Shown: positions 24,225 through 32,626 of the stretch, piece by piece
Position numbering within the stretch: position 1 is the stretch's first letter
Layout: each line of letters opens with the position of its first letter
Assembly (NCBI RefSeq): GCF_900105715.1
Contig: NZ_FNRY01000001.1
Span: 1,364,001 to 1,428,000 of the forward strand
Length of the DNA stretch: 64,000 nt
Source: Paramicrobacterium humi
GTDB taxonomy: Bacteria; Actinomycetota; Actinomycetes; Actinomycetales; Microbacteriaceae
Direction: 5' to 3'
Translations under genes and position numbers: made by a program
Notes under the pieces: model-generated
Database searches by the model: none
What the model was told of the DNA's origin: nothing
What the model saw: only the letters and a program-made list of their open reading frames with translations

Positions 24225-25145
24225 CTACTTGCCCATGCCGAGAGTCAGGCCCTCCGTGAGACGCCGCCCGAGCCACAGATAGATCACGAGCATGGGAATC
24301 ACGACGATGCACAGGCCCGCGAACAGGCCGCCCCAGTCCGCGCCTGAGTACGTCTGCTGCTGAATGAACGAAATGAGCGCGACGGGCAGCGTGTACTTCT
24401 CGGTCGACTGCAGAAGGGTCAGCGCGAGGAGAGTCTCGTTCCAGTGGGCGATGACTTGCAGTACGAACGCCGTCACGATGCCGCCCTTGGCAAGGGGCAG
24501 GGTGATGCGCCAGAACGTTCCGAATGCCGTTGTCCCATCAAGCGCCGCCGCCTCCTCCATCTCGAGGGGGAGCGAGCGGAAGAACGCCGTGAGCAGGAAC
24601 ACAGTGAACGGCATCGAGACGCCGACGTAGACAATGTTGAGACCGATGAGGCTGTCGGTCAGGTAGACCTCGTTGAGCATCACGAACAACGGGATCAGGA
24701 TCACTTGTGCCGGGATGCCGAGCCCGAGCACGAAGTACATCGTGAGCGAGCGGGTGAGTCGGTTGTCGACGCGGCTGAGATAGTAGGCCGCTGGTGCCGC
24801 GATGGCCACAGTAATCACCGACGAGACGGTCGTGGTGACGACGCTGTTGAGGGTGGCGGTGGCGAAGTCACCCACGGTCCACGCGGTGACGAAGTTGGAG
24901 AAGTCGAGTGAGCTCGGCATTCCCCACGGATCGCTGAGGATCGAGCGGGTGTCGCGGAAGGCCTGGATGACCATCCACACCATCCAGCCGATGTTGAGGG
25001 CGACGAACAGCCACAGCAGCACGAGTCCGATGCCGCGGAAGACGCTGCGGTCTCGGCTGATGGCGGCGCGCCTTCTGGGCCGCCGAGGGCGCTTGCTCGG
25101 CGGCGCCACAGCGACAGCGGTCGGCGTCAGCTCTGTCATGGTCAT
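24225..25145 (-). CDS. Carbohydrate ABC transporter permease (MalG type)
   Basis: 306-residue inner-membrane permease with six helices after a basic N-terminal tail (RPRRPRRRA). The EAA loop, EMEEAAALDGTTAFGTFW followed by RITLPL, is the contact site for the ATPase. Start ATG 25145 with TAGGAG at good spacing; 10 bp after the MalF-type gene. No ATPase is encoded in the locus, so a shared MsiK/MalK-type ATPase elsewhere is expected. Cargo is inferred to be the oligosaccharides released by the neighbouring lyase. Confidence 0.92.
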   Translation of the reverse strand: MTMTELTPTAVAVAPPSKRPRRPRRRAAISRDRSVFRGIGLVLLWLFVALNIGWMVWMVIQAFRDTRSILSDPWGMPSSLDFSNFVTAWTVGDFATATLNSVVTTTVSSVITVAIAAPAAYYLSRVDNRLTRSLTMYFVLGLGIPAQVILIPLFVMLNEVYLTDSLIGLNIVYVGVSMPFTVFLLTAFFRSLPLEMEEAAALDGTTAFGTFWRITLPLAKGGIVTAFVLQVIAHWNETLLALTLLQSTEKYTLPVALISFIQQQTYSGADWGGLFAGLCIVVIPMLVIYLWLGRRLTEGLTLGMGK

Positions 25146-25155
25146 TGTGTTGCTC

Positions 25156-26124
25156 CTAGAACTCGACGGCGTCACGCTTGAGAGCGCGGCGCAGCAGGAC
25201 GACGAGGACGGATACCAGCGCGAGGGAGAGTACAGCGGAGGCCGTAGCCGCACCGTATGCGGGGATCGATTCGCCTGAGAAGGCCGTGACGTACGTGTAG
25301 ACGGCGGTGGTCCACGTCTGAGTCGGCGGCATCCCCTGTCCCGTCGACCCGCCGAAGACCCAAATGATCTCGAAGATCTTCACGGAAGAGATTGTCCAGA
25401 GCACAGCGCAGGTGCCGAAGACGTCCCACGTGAGGGGAAGGATGACGTAGCGAAGGCGCTGCCAGGCATTCGCACCGGCGAGTGCACAGTCCTCATAGTA
25501 GTACGGGGGAATCCGGTCGACGCCGGCCATGAGGATGGTCGTGAAATACCCCGTGGTGATCCACGTCATCATCACCATGATGAGCGGGAACATGTTCTGG
25601 TGCGAGAGCCAGGCGGGCGGATCCGTCACGCCCAGACCACCGAGGAGGGTGTTGACGAGCCCTCCAGGGTTGAAGATGAAGCCGGCGAGGACGCCGAAGA
25701 TCATCGCGTTCACCAGATGCGGGAAGAAGATCACCGAGCGGGCGATCTTGCGGCCGACCATGTCACGCAGGACGAGGGTGAGGCCGAACGCGATGACGAA
25801 GATCGCGATACCGACCACGAACAGCAGGAGCAGCGTGTTTACGAACGACTGCATGAACAGCTTGTCCGAGAACAGGCGCACGTAGTTCTTGAGCCCCACG
25901 AACTCCATGGGTCCCGCGCCCGCCCACTTGTTGAAGCTGATCCAGACCGCGTAGAGCGCTGGCACGACGAACAGGATCGTGTAGAAGAGAAAGGCGGGTC
26001 CCACGAAGGGGACGAAGAGCTTCTTGCGCCCTCGGTCGATGGCGTTGCCGCCGGTTCGGGCTCCCAAGGGGGAGGACGAACCGGCGGCGCGCCTGGCTCC
26101 GATGACGCGAGCCGTCTCGGTCAT
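25156..26124 (-). CDS. Carbohydrate ABC transporter permease (MalF type)
   Basis: 322-residue permease with six predicted helices following a roughly 35-residue polar N-terminus. The first helix is PFVGPAFLFYTILFVVPALY, and the EAA-like loop is YEDCALAGANAWQRLRYVIL followed by PLTW. Start ATG 26124 overlaps the stop of the binding-protein gene as ATGA. It forms the heterodimer with the MalG-type subunit. Confidence 0.92.
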   Translation of the reverse strand: MTETARVIGARRAAGSSSPLGARTGGNAIDRGRKKLFVPFVGPAFLFYTILFVVPALYAVWISFNKWAGAGPMEFVGLKNYVRLFSDKLFMQSFVNTLLLLFVVGIAIFVIAFGLTLVLRDMVGRKIARSVIFFPHLVNAMIFGVLAGFIFNPGGLVNTLLGGLGVTDPPAWLSHQNMFPLIMVMMTWITTGYFTTILMAGVDRIPPYYYEDCALAGANAWQRLRYVILPLTWDVFGTCAVLWTISSVKIFEIIWVFGGSTGQGMPPTQTWTTAVYTYVTAFSGESIPAYGAATASAVLSLALVSVLVVLLRRALKRDAVEF

Positions 26125-27413
26125 GAATTCTGCTTCCAGTAGTCGATCTGTCCGGCCTTCATCTCGTCGATGAACTTCTCCGGTGTAATGGTGCCGAGGA
26201 CGAGCTTGTCGAGCTCCGGCCACAGCAGCTTCTCGGTGTAACCGGGGAAAGTGATGCCGTCGTTTTGCTGGTAGAACTCGTCGGCATTGTCGAGTGCGGC
26301 CTTGACCGTGCTCATTTCATCGCTAACCGCGGCGTCCTGGCGGATCGGGATGATCTTGGCCTCTGTGCCGAGGTCGTCCTGGTACGTCTTGCCGAGGAAG
26401 AAAGCCGCGAGCTTCTGAGCGTTCTCTGAGTTGTGCGCTTTAGCGGGAACGGCGAACCCGACGAAGTCGGCGCGCTGGGCCATAGGGCCTCCGTCGACCT
26501 GCGGGAACGGGAACGACGAGTATTCGAAGCCGTCGGCGGCGTACGGGCCTGTCTCGGTCGGGATCCATGTTCCGTTGAACATGAGCGCGGCCTTGTTGTC
26601 GGCCCACGCTTGCTGCTGCGCGGGCCATTTGCTCGCGTTGTACCCGTCGATGAAATAGTCGCCGGTCGCGAGCTGGCTGACCATCTTCGCGGCCGTGAGC
26701 GCATCGGCGGACTCCCAGGCCGCGCCCGATTCGTCTGCGGCCATCTTCTTCAGTGAGCCGGGACCATCGAGGCGCATCATGAGCGTCGTGTACCAGTAGG
26801 CGTTGTAGCCCGAGACGTCGCCGTCGATGCCGATTGGTGTCTCTCCCTTCGCCTGCAGCTCGTCGAGGGTGTCGATGAACTCATCCCACGTCGCGGGAGC
26901 CTTTTCGACAAGCTCCGGATGCTCCGCCGCATTGAACCACACGGCGTCGCTTGTGAGCGAGTAGGGCAGCATCCAGGGGGCGTCGGCGCCCTCGAGGGTC
27001 AGCTCGCCCGCCTTGAGGTAGGCGCTCGGGATGAGATCCGACACCTTCTTACCGTCGACTTCTGCGTCGTACGCTTTCGTCAGCGGTGCCGCCTGATTCG
27101 TCTCAGCAAGGATCGGAGCGAGCTTCGCGAACGAGCCGTCAATCAGGTCCGGCGTCTTGTTCGTGTTGAGTGTAGGGACGACCTTCTTCACGTTGTCGCG
27201 ACCCTGCCACTGAACGTTGACCGTGATTCCGGTCTCATCTTCGAAGTCGGCAATCGCGGCAGCGACGACCTTCTGCTGGGCTTCTCCCTCCTTCCACATC
27301 GACCAGTAGGTCAATGAATCGCTTGCGCCGCTGCTCTGCGATGCGCAGCCGCTCGCCGTGACCGCGAGAGCGCCGCTCAAGAGCAGGGCGGAGAGAACTC
27401 GGATCTTCGCCAT
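26121..27413 (-). CDS. ABC transporter sugar-binding lipoprotein (family 1)
   Basis: 430-residue extracellular solute-binding protein. The lipoprotein signal ends at ASGC (cysteine at about residue 23), followed by SLTYWSMWKEGEAQQKVV, the start of the family 1 fold. Aromatic residues expected to stack on sugars are spread through the second half (YNAYWYTTLM, FNGTWIPTETG, PGYTEKLLWPEL). Start ATG 27413 has AAAGGTGA upstream. First gene of the minus-strand operon, divergent from the GntR-LacI regulator; a TTCAAT/ATTGAA palindrome lies between. Predicted cargo is lyase-generated uronic-acid disaccharides or oligosaccharides. Confidence 0.92.
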   Translation of the reverse strand: MAKIRVLSALLLSGALAVTASGCASQSSGASDSLTYWSMWKEGEAQQKVVAAAIADFEDETGITVNVQWQGRDNVKKVVPTLNTNKTPDLIDGSFAKLAPILAETNQAAPLTKAYDAEVDGKKVSDLIPSAYLKAGELTLEGADAPWMLPYSLTSDAVWFNAAEHPELVEKAPATWDEFIDTLDELQAKGETPIGIDGDVSGYNAYWYTTLMMRLDGPGSLKKMAADESGAAWESADALTAAKMVSQLATGDYFIDGYNASKWPAQQQAWADNKAALMFNGTWIPTETGPYAADGFEYSSFPFPQVDGGPMAQRADFVGFAVPAKAHNSENAQKLAAFFLGKTYQDDLGTEAKIIPIRQDAAVSDEMSTVKAALDNADEFYQQNDGITFPGYTEKLLWPELDKLVLGTITPEKFIDEMKAGQIDYWKQNS

Positions 27414-27490
27414 TGGTTCACCTTTCACGTTGCAGAGCCGGCGTCCTCGCCGCTCATGTTCGCTCGACTCTCACAAGTCGCGAGGAGAGT

Positions 27491-27508
27491 ATTCAATGGG
27501 TAATTGAA
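27491..27508. promoter_or_regulatory. Candidate operator of the GntR-LacI regulator (site 1)
   Basis: TTCAAT-GGGTA-ATTGAA (27492-27508), a perfect 6-5-6 inverted repeat inside the motif ATTCAAYGGGTA. The same 12-base motif recurs at 34071-34082 upstream of the fourth sulfatase. The position, about 78 bp before the binding-protein start and within the divergent promoter region, fits an operator. Confidence 0.5.
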
Positions 27509-27640
27509 AGAAAATCCACCAGGAATCGTCAAATCTTCCGTCTTTCCTCCTGATCGCCGCGGGATCGTCATTGCATTAGGTCTTTATTCCTCTCTTATTC
27601 GTCGTCAGAATCAGAGGAGTACACCGAGAGGGGACCGCGG

Positions 27641-28762
27641 ATGCCGAAGACGCGAGCCGCCGCCATTCGCGACGCCGACGTGCGCGGGCTGAAATTTGAA
27701 GCTCTCGCCGACGAACTGCGTCGGGGCATCATCGCTGGCACGTGGACGGCGGGACAGAAGCTCCCGACCGAGCAGCAGCTGTCCGCCGACACAGGGCTCT
27801 CCCTCACAACGGTTCGGCGGGCCTTCGACGAGCTCGTCATGCAGGGCTACGTGATTCGTCGGCAGGGCGCCGGCAGCTTCGTCGCCTCGCGCGCCGCCCG
27901 CGAGGAGCGTGTGCGCAAGCGTGTCGGCGTACTGCTCCCGGACACGCAGTTGTACTACCCGCGTGTGCTCCAGGGCATCGAGGAGTCTCTGTCGGCCGTC
28001 GGAGCATCGCTCCAGTTGGCGACATACCGCTACGATCCCGACCGAGAAGACCGCAGCATCGAGTTCCTGCTTGACGCCGGCGTCGATGGGATGCTGCTCG
28101 TACCCACCCTGACCGGCATCCACGATGCGGCAGCGCGCGCCCAGAGCCTCATGGAGCTCCCGGTGCCGGTCGTGCTCCTCGAACGCAGCCTCATCGACTC
28201 GGGCGCCGGAGACCGCACCGAGCACGTCTGCTCCGACCACCAGGGCGGCGCATACGATGCCGTGCGGCACCTGCGCGCCCTTGGTCATGAGCGCATCGCT
28301 CTGCTCACGCGCGATCGCACGCCGACCGCACCGGCCGTCGTTCTCGGCTACCGCCGGGCCATCGCAGATTTCGGTCTCCCCGCGGAGCTCGAGTTCGCCC
28401 TGCGGAAGGAGGAGTGGGAGGCGGATGCTGCAGATGCAGCGTTCCGCGCCGTCCGCGACTTCGAAGCGACGGCAGCCCTCGTCTTCGGTGACCGCGAAGC
28501 CACGCTCCTCGAACGCGCCGTGCGCCGTGCGGGGCTCGCGGTGCCCGACGACATCGCCCTCGTCTCATACGACGACGAGACCGCTGATCTCGCCGAGGTC
28601 CCGCTAACTGCGGTCTCGCCGCCCAAGTACCGCATCGGCCGAATGGCCGCCGACGTGCTCGTCCGGCGACTCGTCGAGGGCGACGACTGCCCGCTTCATC
28701 AAATCAGACTTCGCCCGCGAATCGTTGTCCGACGCTCGTGCGGCGCGATCCGCGAGGCCTGA
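27641..28762 (+). CDS. GntR-LacI hybrid transcriptional regulator (AraR-like architecture)
   Basis: 373-residue repressor. Residues about 16-85 are a GntR-type winged helix (LPTEQQLSADTGLSLTTVRR). The remainder is a LacI/periplasmic-binding-protein sensor domain (RVGVLLPDTQLYYPRVLQGI at 92, GVDGMLLVPT, RALGHERIALLT, VPDDIALVSYDD). This arrangement is that of AraR from Bacillus. Start ATG 27641 follows GAGGGG. It is divergent from the ABC/lyase operon and 18 bp upstream of the oxidoreductase-sulfatase genes, so it probably controls both arms in response to an imported sugar. Confidence 0.9.
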   Translation: MPKTRAAAIRDADVRGLKFEALADELRRGIIAGTWTAGQKLPTEQQLSADTGLSLTTVRRAFDELVMQGYVIRRQGAGSFVASRAAREERVRKRVGVLLPDTQLYYPRVLQGIEESLSAVGASLQLATYRYDPDREDRSIEFLLDAGVDGMLLVPTLTGIHDAAARAQSLMELPVPVVLLERSLIDSGAGDRTEHVCSDHQGGAYDAVRHLRALGHERIALLTRDRTPTAPAVVLGYRRAIADFGLPAELEFALRKEEWEADAADAAFRAVRDFEATAALVFGDREATLLERAVRRAGLAVPDDIALVSYDDETADLAEVPLTAVSPPKYRIGRMAADVLVRRLVEGDDCPLHQIRLRPRIVVRRSCGAIREA

Positions 28763-28780
28763 CTACTGCAAAGGAGAGCA

Positions 28781-29785
28781 ATGCGAATTGGACTCATCGG
28801 AGCCGGTGCTGTCGCCGACTTCCACGTCGCGGCTGCACGCGCCATCGACGGAGCGTCAATCACCGCGGTGTGTGACATTGACGAGAAGGCGGCCGAGCGG
28901 GCGGCCGCAACGGCGCCGAGAGCAACGGCGTTCACGGACTATCGAGCCATGTATGCCAGCGGGCTGATAGACGGTGTCGTCGTCAACACGCCGCACGCTC
29001 TTCACCTGCCGATGGTGACGGAGGCCGCTCGGGCCGGTCTGCACGTGCTCGTCGAGAAGCCGATGGCCACGACGCTCGAGGACTGCGACGCGATGATGGC
29101 CGCCTGTGTTGAAGCGGATGTGGCGCTCGCCGTGGGCCACATACAGCACTTCATGCCTGACAAGCTCGCCGCACGCGATCTCATCGAGACCGCAGAGCTC
29201 GGTGACGTGGTCCTGATTCGGGACTATCGCAGCACCGACTATCGGCCCGGCTCACGGTCAGGATGGTTCTTCTCCCCCCAGATGGCAGGCGGAGGCGCTC
29301 TCATCAACATTGGCGGACACTGCCTCGACCGCAGCCTCTGGTTTGGCGGGGGGCGAGCCGTCGAGGTGTTCGCCTCGACAGTGAACCGCTTTGACTCGGC
29401 CGTCGAGACGGACGGGAACATCGCCATGCGTCTCGACAACGGGGTGGGCGTCTCGATCAGCGTCATATCGGACCCTCCGCTGCGGGCCGACAGTCTCCTC
29501 GTCGTGTGCGAGCGCGGCGTGATCGTCGCCGATCCTCGCGCCGGAACAAGCGTGCAGGTGGATGGAAAGCGGCGAGTCGTGCGCGAGCCCCGCCCCGATG
29601 ACATCCAGAGTGCGTTCACCGCGCAGATGGCGGACTTCGTCGCCGTCGCGAACGGCGCCGAGCCGGCTGTCCCGCTTGAGCATGCGCGCCACGTCGTGGA
29701 ACTCGTTCTCGCCAGCTACCGCGCAGCCGAAATCGGCGGAGCGGTGCAGCTGGAGGGGGCCGCGGTCGGTGCGGCAGAGCGGTGA
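28781..29785 (+). CDS. Gfo/Idh/MocA family NAD(P)-dependent oxidoreductase
   Basis: 334-residue dehydrogenase. The Rossmann fingerprint GLIGAGAVADFH starts at residue 4, and the conserved EKPMATTLEDCD (catalytic lysine) is near residue 92. The substrate-domain GGGALINIGGHCLDRSLW carries the His/Asp catalytic region near 170. Start ATG 28781 has AAAGGAGAGCA. The stop overlaps the sulfatase 2 start as GTGA. In a glycosaminoglycan locus a likely role is oxidation or epimerisation of a released amino or uronic sugar, but substrate specificity in this family cannot be read from sequence. Confidence 0.9.
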   Translation: MRIGLIGAGAVADFHVAAARAIDGASITAVCDIDEKAAERAAATAPRATAFTDYRAMYASGLIDGVVVNTPHALHLPMVTEAARAGLHVLVEKPMATTLEDCDAMMAACVEADVALAVGHIQHFMPDKLAARDLIETAELGDVVLIRDYRSTDYRPGSRSGWFFSPQMAGGGALINIGGHCLDRSLWFGGGRAVEVFASTVNRFDSAVETDGNIAMRLDNGVGVSISVISDPPLRADSLLVVCERGVIVADPRAGTSVQVDGKRRVVREPRPDDIQSAFTAQMADFVAVANGAEPAVPLEHARHVVELVLASYRAAEIGGAVQLEGAAVGAAER

Positions 29786-31239
29786 CCGCTGCGATGGGCC
29801 AGCGGCATCCGAACATCATCGTCATCCTCAGCGACGACCAGGGCCCGTGGGCGCTCGGCTGCGCCGGCAACCCCGAGATCCGCACTCCGAACCTCGACGC
29901 GCTCGCCGAGTGCGGAACGCGCTTGAGCCGCTTCTTCTGCGTCTCGCCTGTCTGCTCACCCGCTCGAGCAAGCCTGCTCACGGGGCAGATCCCGTCCCGG
30001 CACGGCGTTCACGACTACCTCGACGGTCCGCACGCGGGACCGGACAGCGTCGACTACCTCGGCAGTATCCCCACCTTCACTGACGCGCTCGCCGACGCCG
30101 GCTACCGCCTGGGACTCTCGGGAAAGTGGCATCTGGGTGCGAGTGACCGACCACGTCGCGGTTTCTCGCATTGGTTCGCGTTGCACGGCGGCGGCAGCCC
30201 CTACGATCATGCGACGATGTACCGCGATACGGAGCCCGTCGAGATCGACGGTTATCTGACGGACGTGTTCGCGGAGGACGCGATCGGCTTCGTTGAGACG
30301 GCGGCCGGCGGTGACGAACCGTTCTTTCTCGCCCTGAACTTCACGGCGCCGCACAAGCCATTCGCGGGGCAGCATCCGCTCGGGTACACCGAGCTGTACC
30401 GTGACTGCGCCTTCGAGTCGTGCCCGCAGGAACCCGCGCATCCGTGGCAGCCGACGGTGGATGGCGTCCCGATTGGCGGCGAACCCGACGCGCGGGAGGC
30501 CCTCATCGGCTACTTCGCGGCCGTGACGGCGATGGATGCCGCGATCGGCCGCGTCCTCGACGCCGTCAACCAGCAGGGCATCGCCCGTGACACCCTCGTG
30601 GTCTTCGCGAGCGACAACGGCTTCAACTGCGGTCACCACGGCATCTGGGGAAAGGGCAACGGCACGTTCCCGCAGAACATGTACGACGAGTCGGTCATGG
30701 TGCCGTTCATCGTCGCCCGGCCGGGCCAGATTCGGGAGGGCGTTGTCGTGGACGACCTGCTCTCGGGCTACGACCTCGCCGCAACCTTGCTCGAGCTCGC
30801 CGGGCTCGACCCCGCGCCGTTTGAGACGGGGCCGGGTCAGAGCTTCGCCCCGCTGCTGCAGGGCGAGCCGCAGCCTGGCCGGGCCGTCGTGGTGCACGAC
30901 GAGTATGGCCCCGTGCGCATGATCCGCACGGGCGATCGCAAGTACGTGCACCGGCATCCCTTCGGCCCGCACGAGTTGTACGACCTGCAGAACGATCCTG
31001 GCGAGCGGGTCAACCGGATCGACGACCCCGCCTGGGCGGCGGAGCTGTCGAGCCTGCGCGCGCGCCTCGACGACTGGTTCCAGCGGCACGCCGATCCGCT
31101 GGCAGACGGCGCACGGCTGCCCGTCGTCGGTGCGGGCCAGGTCGCTCCGCTCGGCGACGACCCGCTCGGCCCGTTCACGCCGCCGAACTGGGACGGCACG
31201 CCCGCGAAGGCCTCGAAAACGAAAGGCGACTGCCGATGA
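29782..31239 (+). CDS. Sulfatase (Cys-type), copy 2
   Basis: 485-residue sulfatase. Metal site PNIIVILSDDQG at residues 10-21; formylglycine motif PVCSPARASLLTG with Cys58; LGLSGKWHLGA; second metal site VVFASDNGFNCGHHG. No signal peptide, hence cytoplasmic. Start GTG 29782 overlaps the oxidoreductase stop; its own stop overlaps the next sulfatase start as ATGA, so three genes are translationally chained. The C-terminal 60 residues are Pro/Gly-rich and poorly conserved. It is clearly different from copies 1 and 3, so it probably removes a sulfate at a different position. Confidence 0.92.
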   Translation: MTAAMGQRHPNIIVILSDDQGPWALGCAGNPEIRTPNLDALAECGTRLSRFFCVSPVCSPARASLLTGQIPSRHGVHDYLDGPHAGPDSVDYLGSIPTFTDALADAGYRLGLSGKWHLGASDRPRRGFSHWFALHGGGSPYDHATMYRDTEPVEIDGYLTDVFAEDAIGFVETAAGGDEPFFLALNFTAPHKPFAGQHPLGYTELYRDCAFESCPQEPAHPWQPTVDGVPIGGEPDAREALIGYFAAVTAMDAAIGRVLDAVNQQGIARDTLVVFASDNGFNCGHHGIWGKGNGTFPQNMYDESVMVPFIVARPGQIREGVVVDDLLSGYDLAATLLELAGLDPAPFETGPGQSFAPLLQGEPQPGRAVVVHDEYGPVRMIRTGDRKYVHRHPFGPHELYDLQNDPGERVNRIDDPAWAAELSSLRARLDDWFQRHADPLADGARLPVVGAGQVAPLGDDPLGPFTPPNWDGTPAKASKTKGDCR

Positions 31240-32615
31240 CGCGCGCGCCGAACATCCTGCTCATCGTGTCGGACGACCACGGTTACGCGGATCGGTCCGC
31301 GCTCGGCACGCCCGGCGTGGCCACACCGCACCTCGACGCGCTCGCCGGGAGCGGCACGACGTTCACAAACGCGTACGTGACCGCGCCGATCTGCTCTCCC
31401 TCCCGCGCCGCGATGATCACCGGTCAGTACCAGCAGCGCTGGGGCGCGACCTGGTTCGACAGCTCCGACATCGGCGAGGCACCCACCATTGCCGAGCGAT
31501 TGCGTGACGCCGGCTACTCCACCGGATACTTCGGCAAGGTCCACTACGGGTCCGAGTCCCCCGGGGACCGCGGCACTCCGCCATGCCACGGCTTCGACGA
31601 GTCGTTCTACGGGCTCGCCGGCCAGTCGATGGGTCGCCTGCACTATTTGCGGCACTCGGCGGCTGCTGTCGACGAGTACGGTGAGGCGTCGATCGCGATG
31701 GCGGTGCAGCCGCTGTGGGCGGGTGAGGAACCGGTCGAGGTCGATTCGTTCCTCACCGATGAGATCGCCGAGCGCGCCGACGACTTCATCACCCGGCATC
31801 AGGACGAGCCGTTCTTCGCGATGGTCGCGTTCAACGCCGTGCACAACTTCTGCTGGCAGCTGCCCGACGACGAGCGCGAGAAGCGCGGGCTTCCCGCCTT
31901 CGAGGACTGGCATCCCGGCGCCGCCGACTACCTCGACTGGTACGACGGCGCGATCAGCCCGAACCTGCCCGACGGCCGCGGCTACTACCTTGCGCAGCTC
32001 GAGCTCATGGACACGCAGATCGGGCGGCTGCTCGGGCGACTCGAAACGCTCGGCATCGCGGACGACACGATCGTCGTGTACCTCACCGACAACGGCGGGT
32101 CCACGTGCAATTACGGCGACAACGGCAAGCTGCGTGGCACGAAGTACACGCTGTGGGAGGGCGGCATCCGGGTGCCGTACCTCATGCGCTGGCCCGGCGT
32201 GACCGATCCCGGCACGACGAGCAATGCTCTCGTCAGCTCTCTCGATCTCGCGATGACGTTCCTGCGCGCGGCCGGGCAGGATTCCGACCCGGACCTCGAC
32301 GGGAGAGATCTGGCGGATGCCGCGCAGGGCGGCGCCGGGCACGGAGAGCTGCACTGGGACTGCGGCTGGCAGTGGGCGGTGCGCGACGGAAGGTGGAAGC
32401 TCAGTTGGGTCGACGCCGATGCGGAGACGGCGCGGTACGTTCGCGAGGTCGAGCACACCGAACCGGGCGCGGGCCTCGCCCTCTGGGATCTCGACGGTGA
32501 CGTCGGCGAGACGAAGAACCTCGCCGAGCGGCATCCCGACGTCGTGGAGCGACTGTCGCGGGTACATGATGCGTGGCGGGAACGGGTCGGACTCGCGGAG
32601 CAGCCGCGCGGCTGA
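31236..32615 (+). CDS. Sulfatase (Cys-type), copy 3
   Basis: 459-residue sulfatase. Metal site PNILLIVSDDHG at residues 5-16; formylglycine motif PICSPSRAAMITG with Cys53; TGYFGKVHYG in place of the usual GKWH; second metal site YLTDNGGS. Lacks a signal peptide. Start ATG 31236 overlaps the previous stop. The GKxH histidine is kept although the tryptophan is replaced by valine. Ends 11 bp from the convergent, interrupted sulfatase 4. Confidence 0.92.
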   Translation: MTRAPNILLIVSDDHGYADRSALGTPGVATPHLDALAGSGTTFTNAYVTAPICSPSRAAMITGQYQQRWGATWFDSSDIGEAPTIAERLRDAGYSTGYFGKVHYGSESPGDRGTPPCHGFDESFYGLAGQSMGRLHYLRHSAAAVDEYGEASIAMAVQPLWAGEEPVEVDSFLTDEIAERADDFITRHQDEPFFAMVAFNAVHNFCWQLPDDEREKRGLPAFEDWHPGAADYLDWYDGAISPNLPDGRGYYLAQLELMDTQIGRLLGRLETLGIADDTIVVYLTDNGGSTCNYGDNGKLRGTKYTLWEGGIRVPYLMRWPGVTDPGTTSNALVSSLDLAMTFLRAAGQDSDPDLDGRDLADAAQGGAGHGELHWDCGWQWAVRDGRWKLSWVDADAETARYVREVEHTEPGAGLALWDLDGDVGETKNLAERHPDVVERLSRVHDAWRERVGLAEQPRG

Positions 32616-32626
32616 GTCCCGGGGGC

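Noticed and set aside
27414-27640. Riboswitch or attenuator between the divergent ABC and regulator genes
   Set aside because: AT-rich region with a palindromic operator but no stable stem set; the divergent promoter explanation is sufficient.
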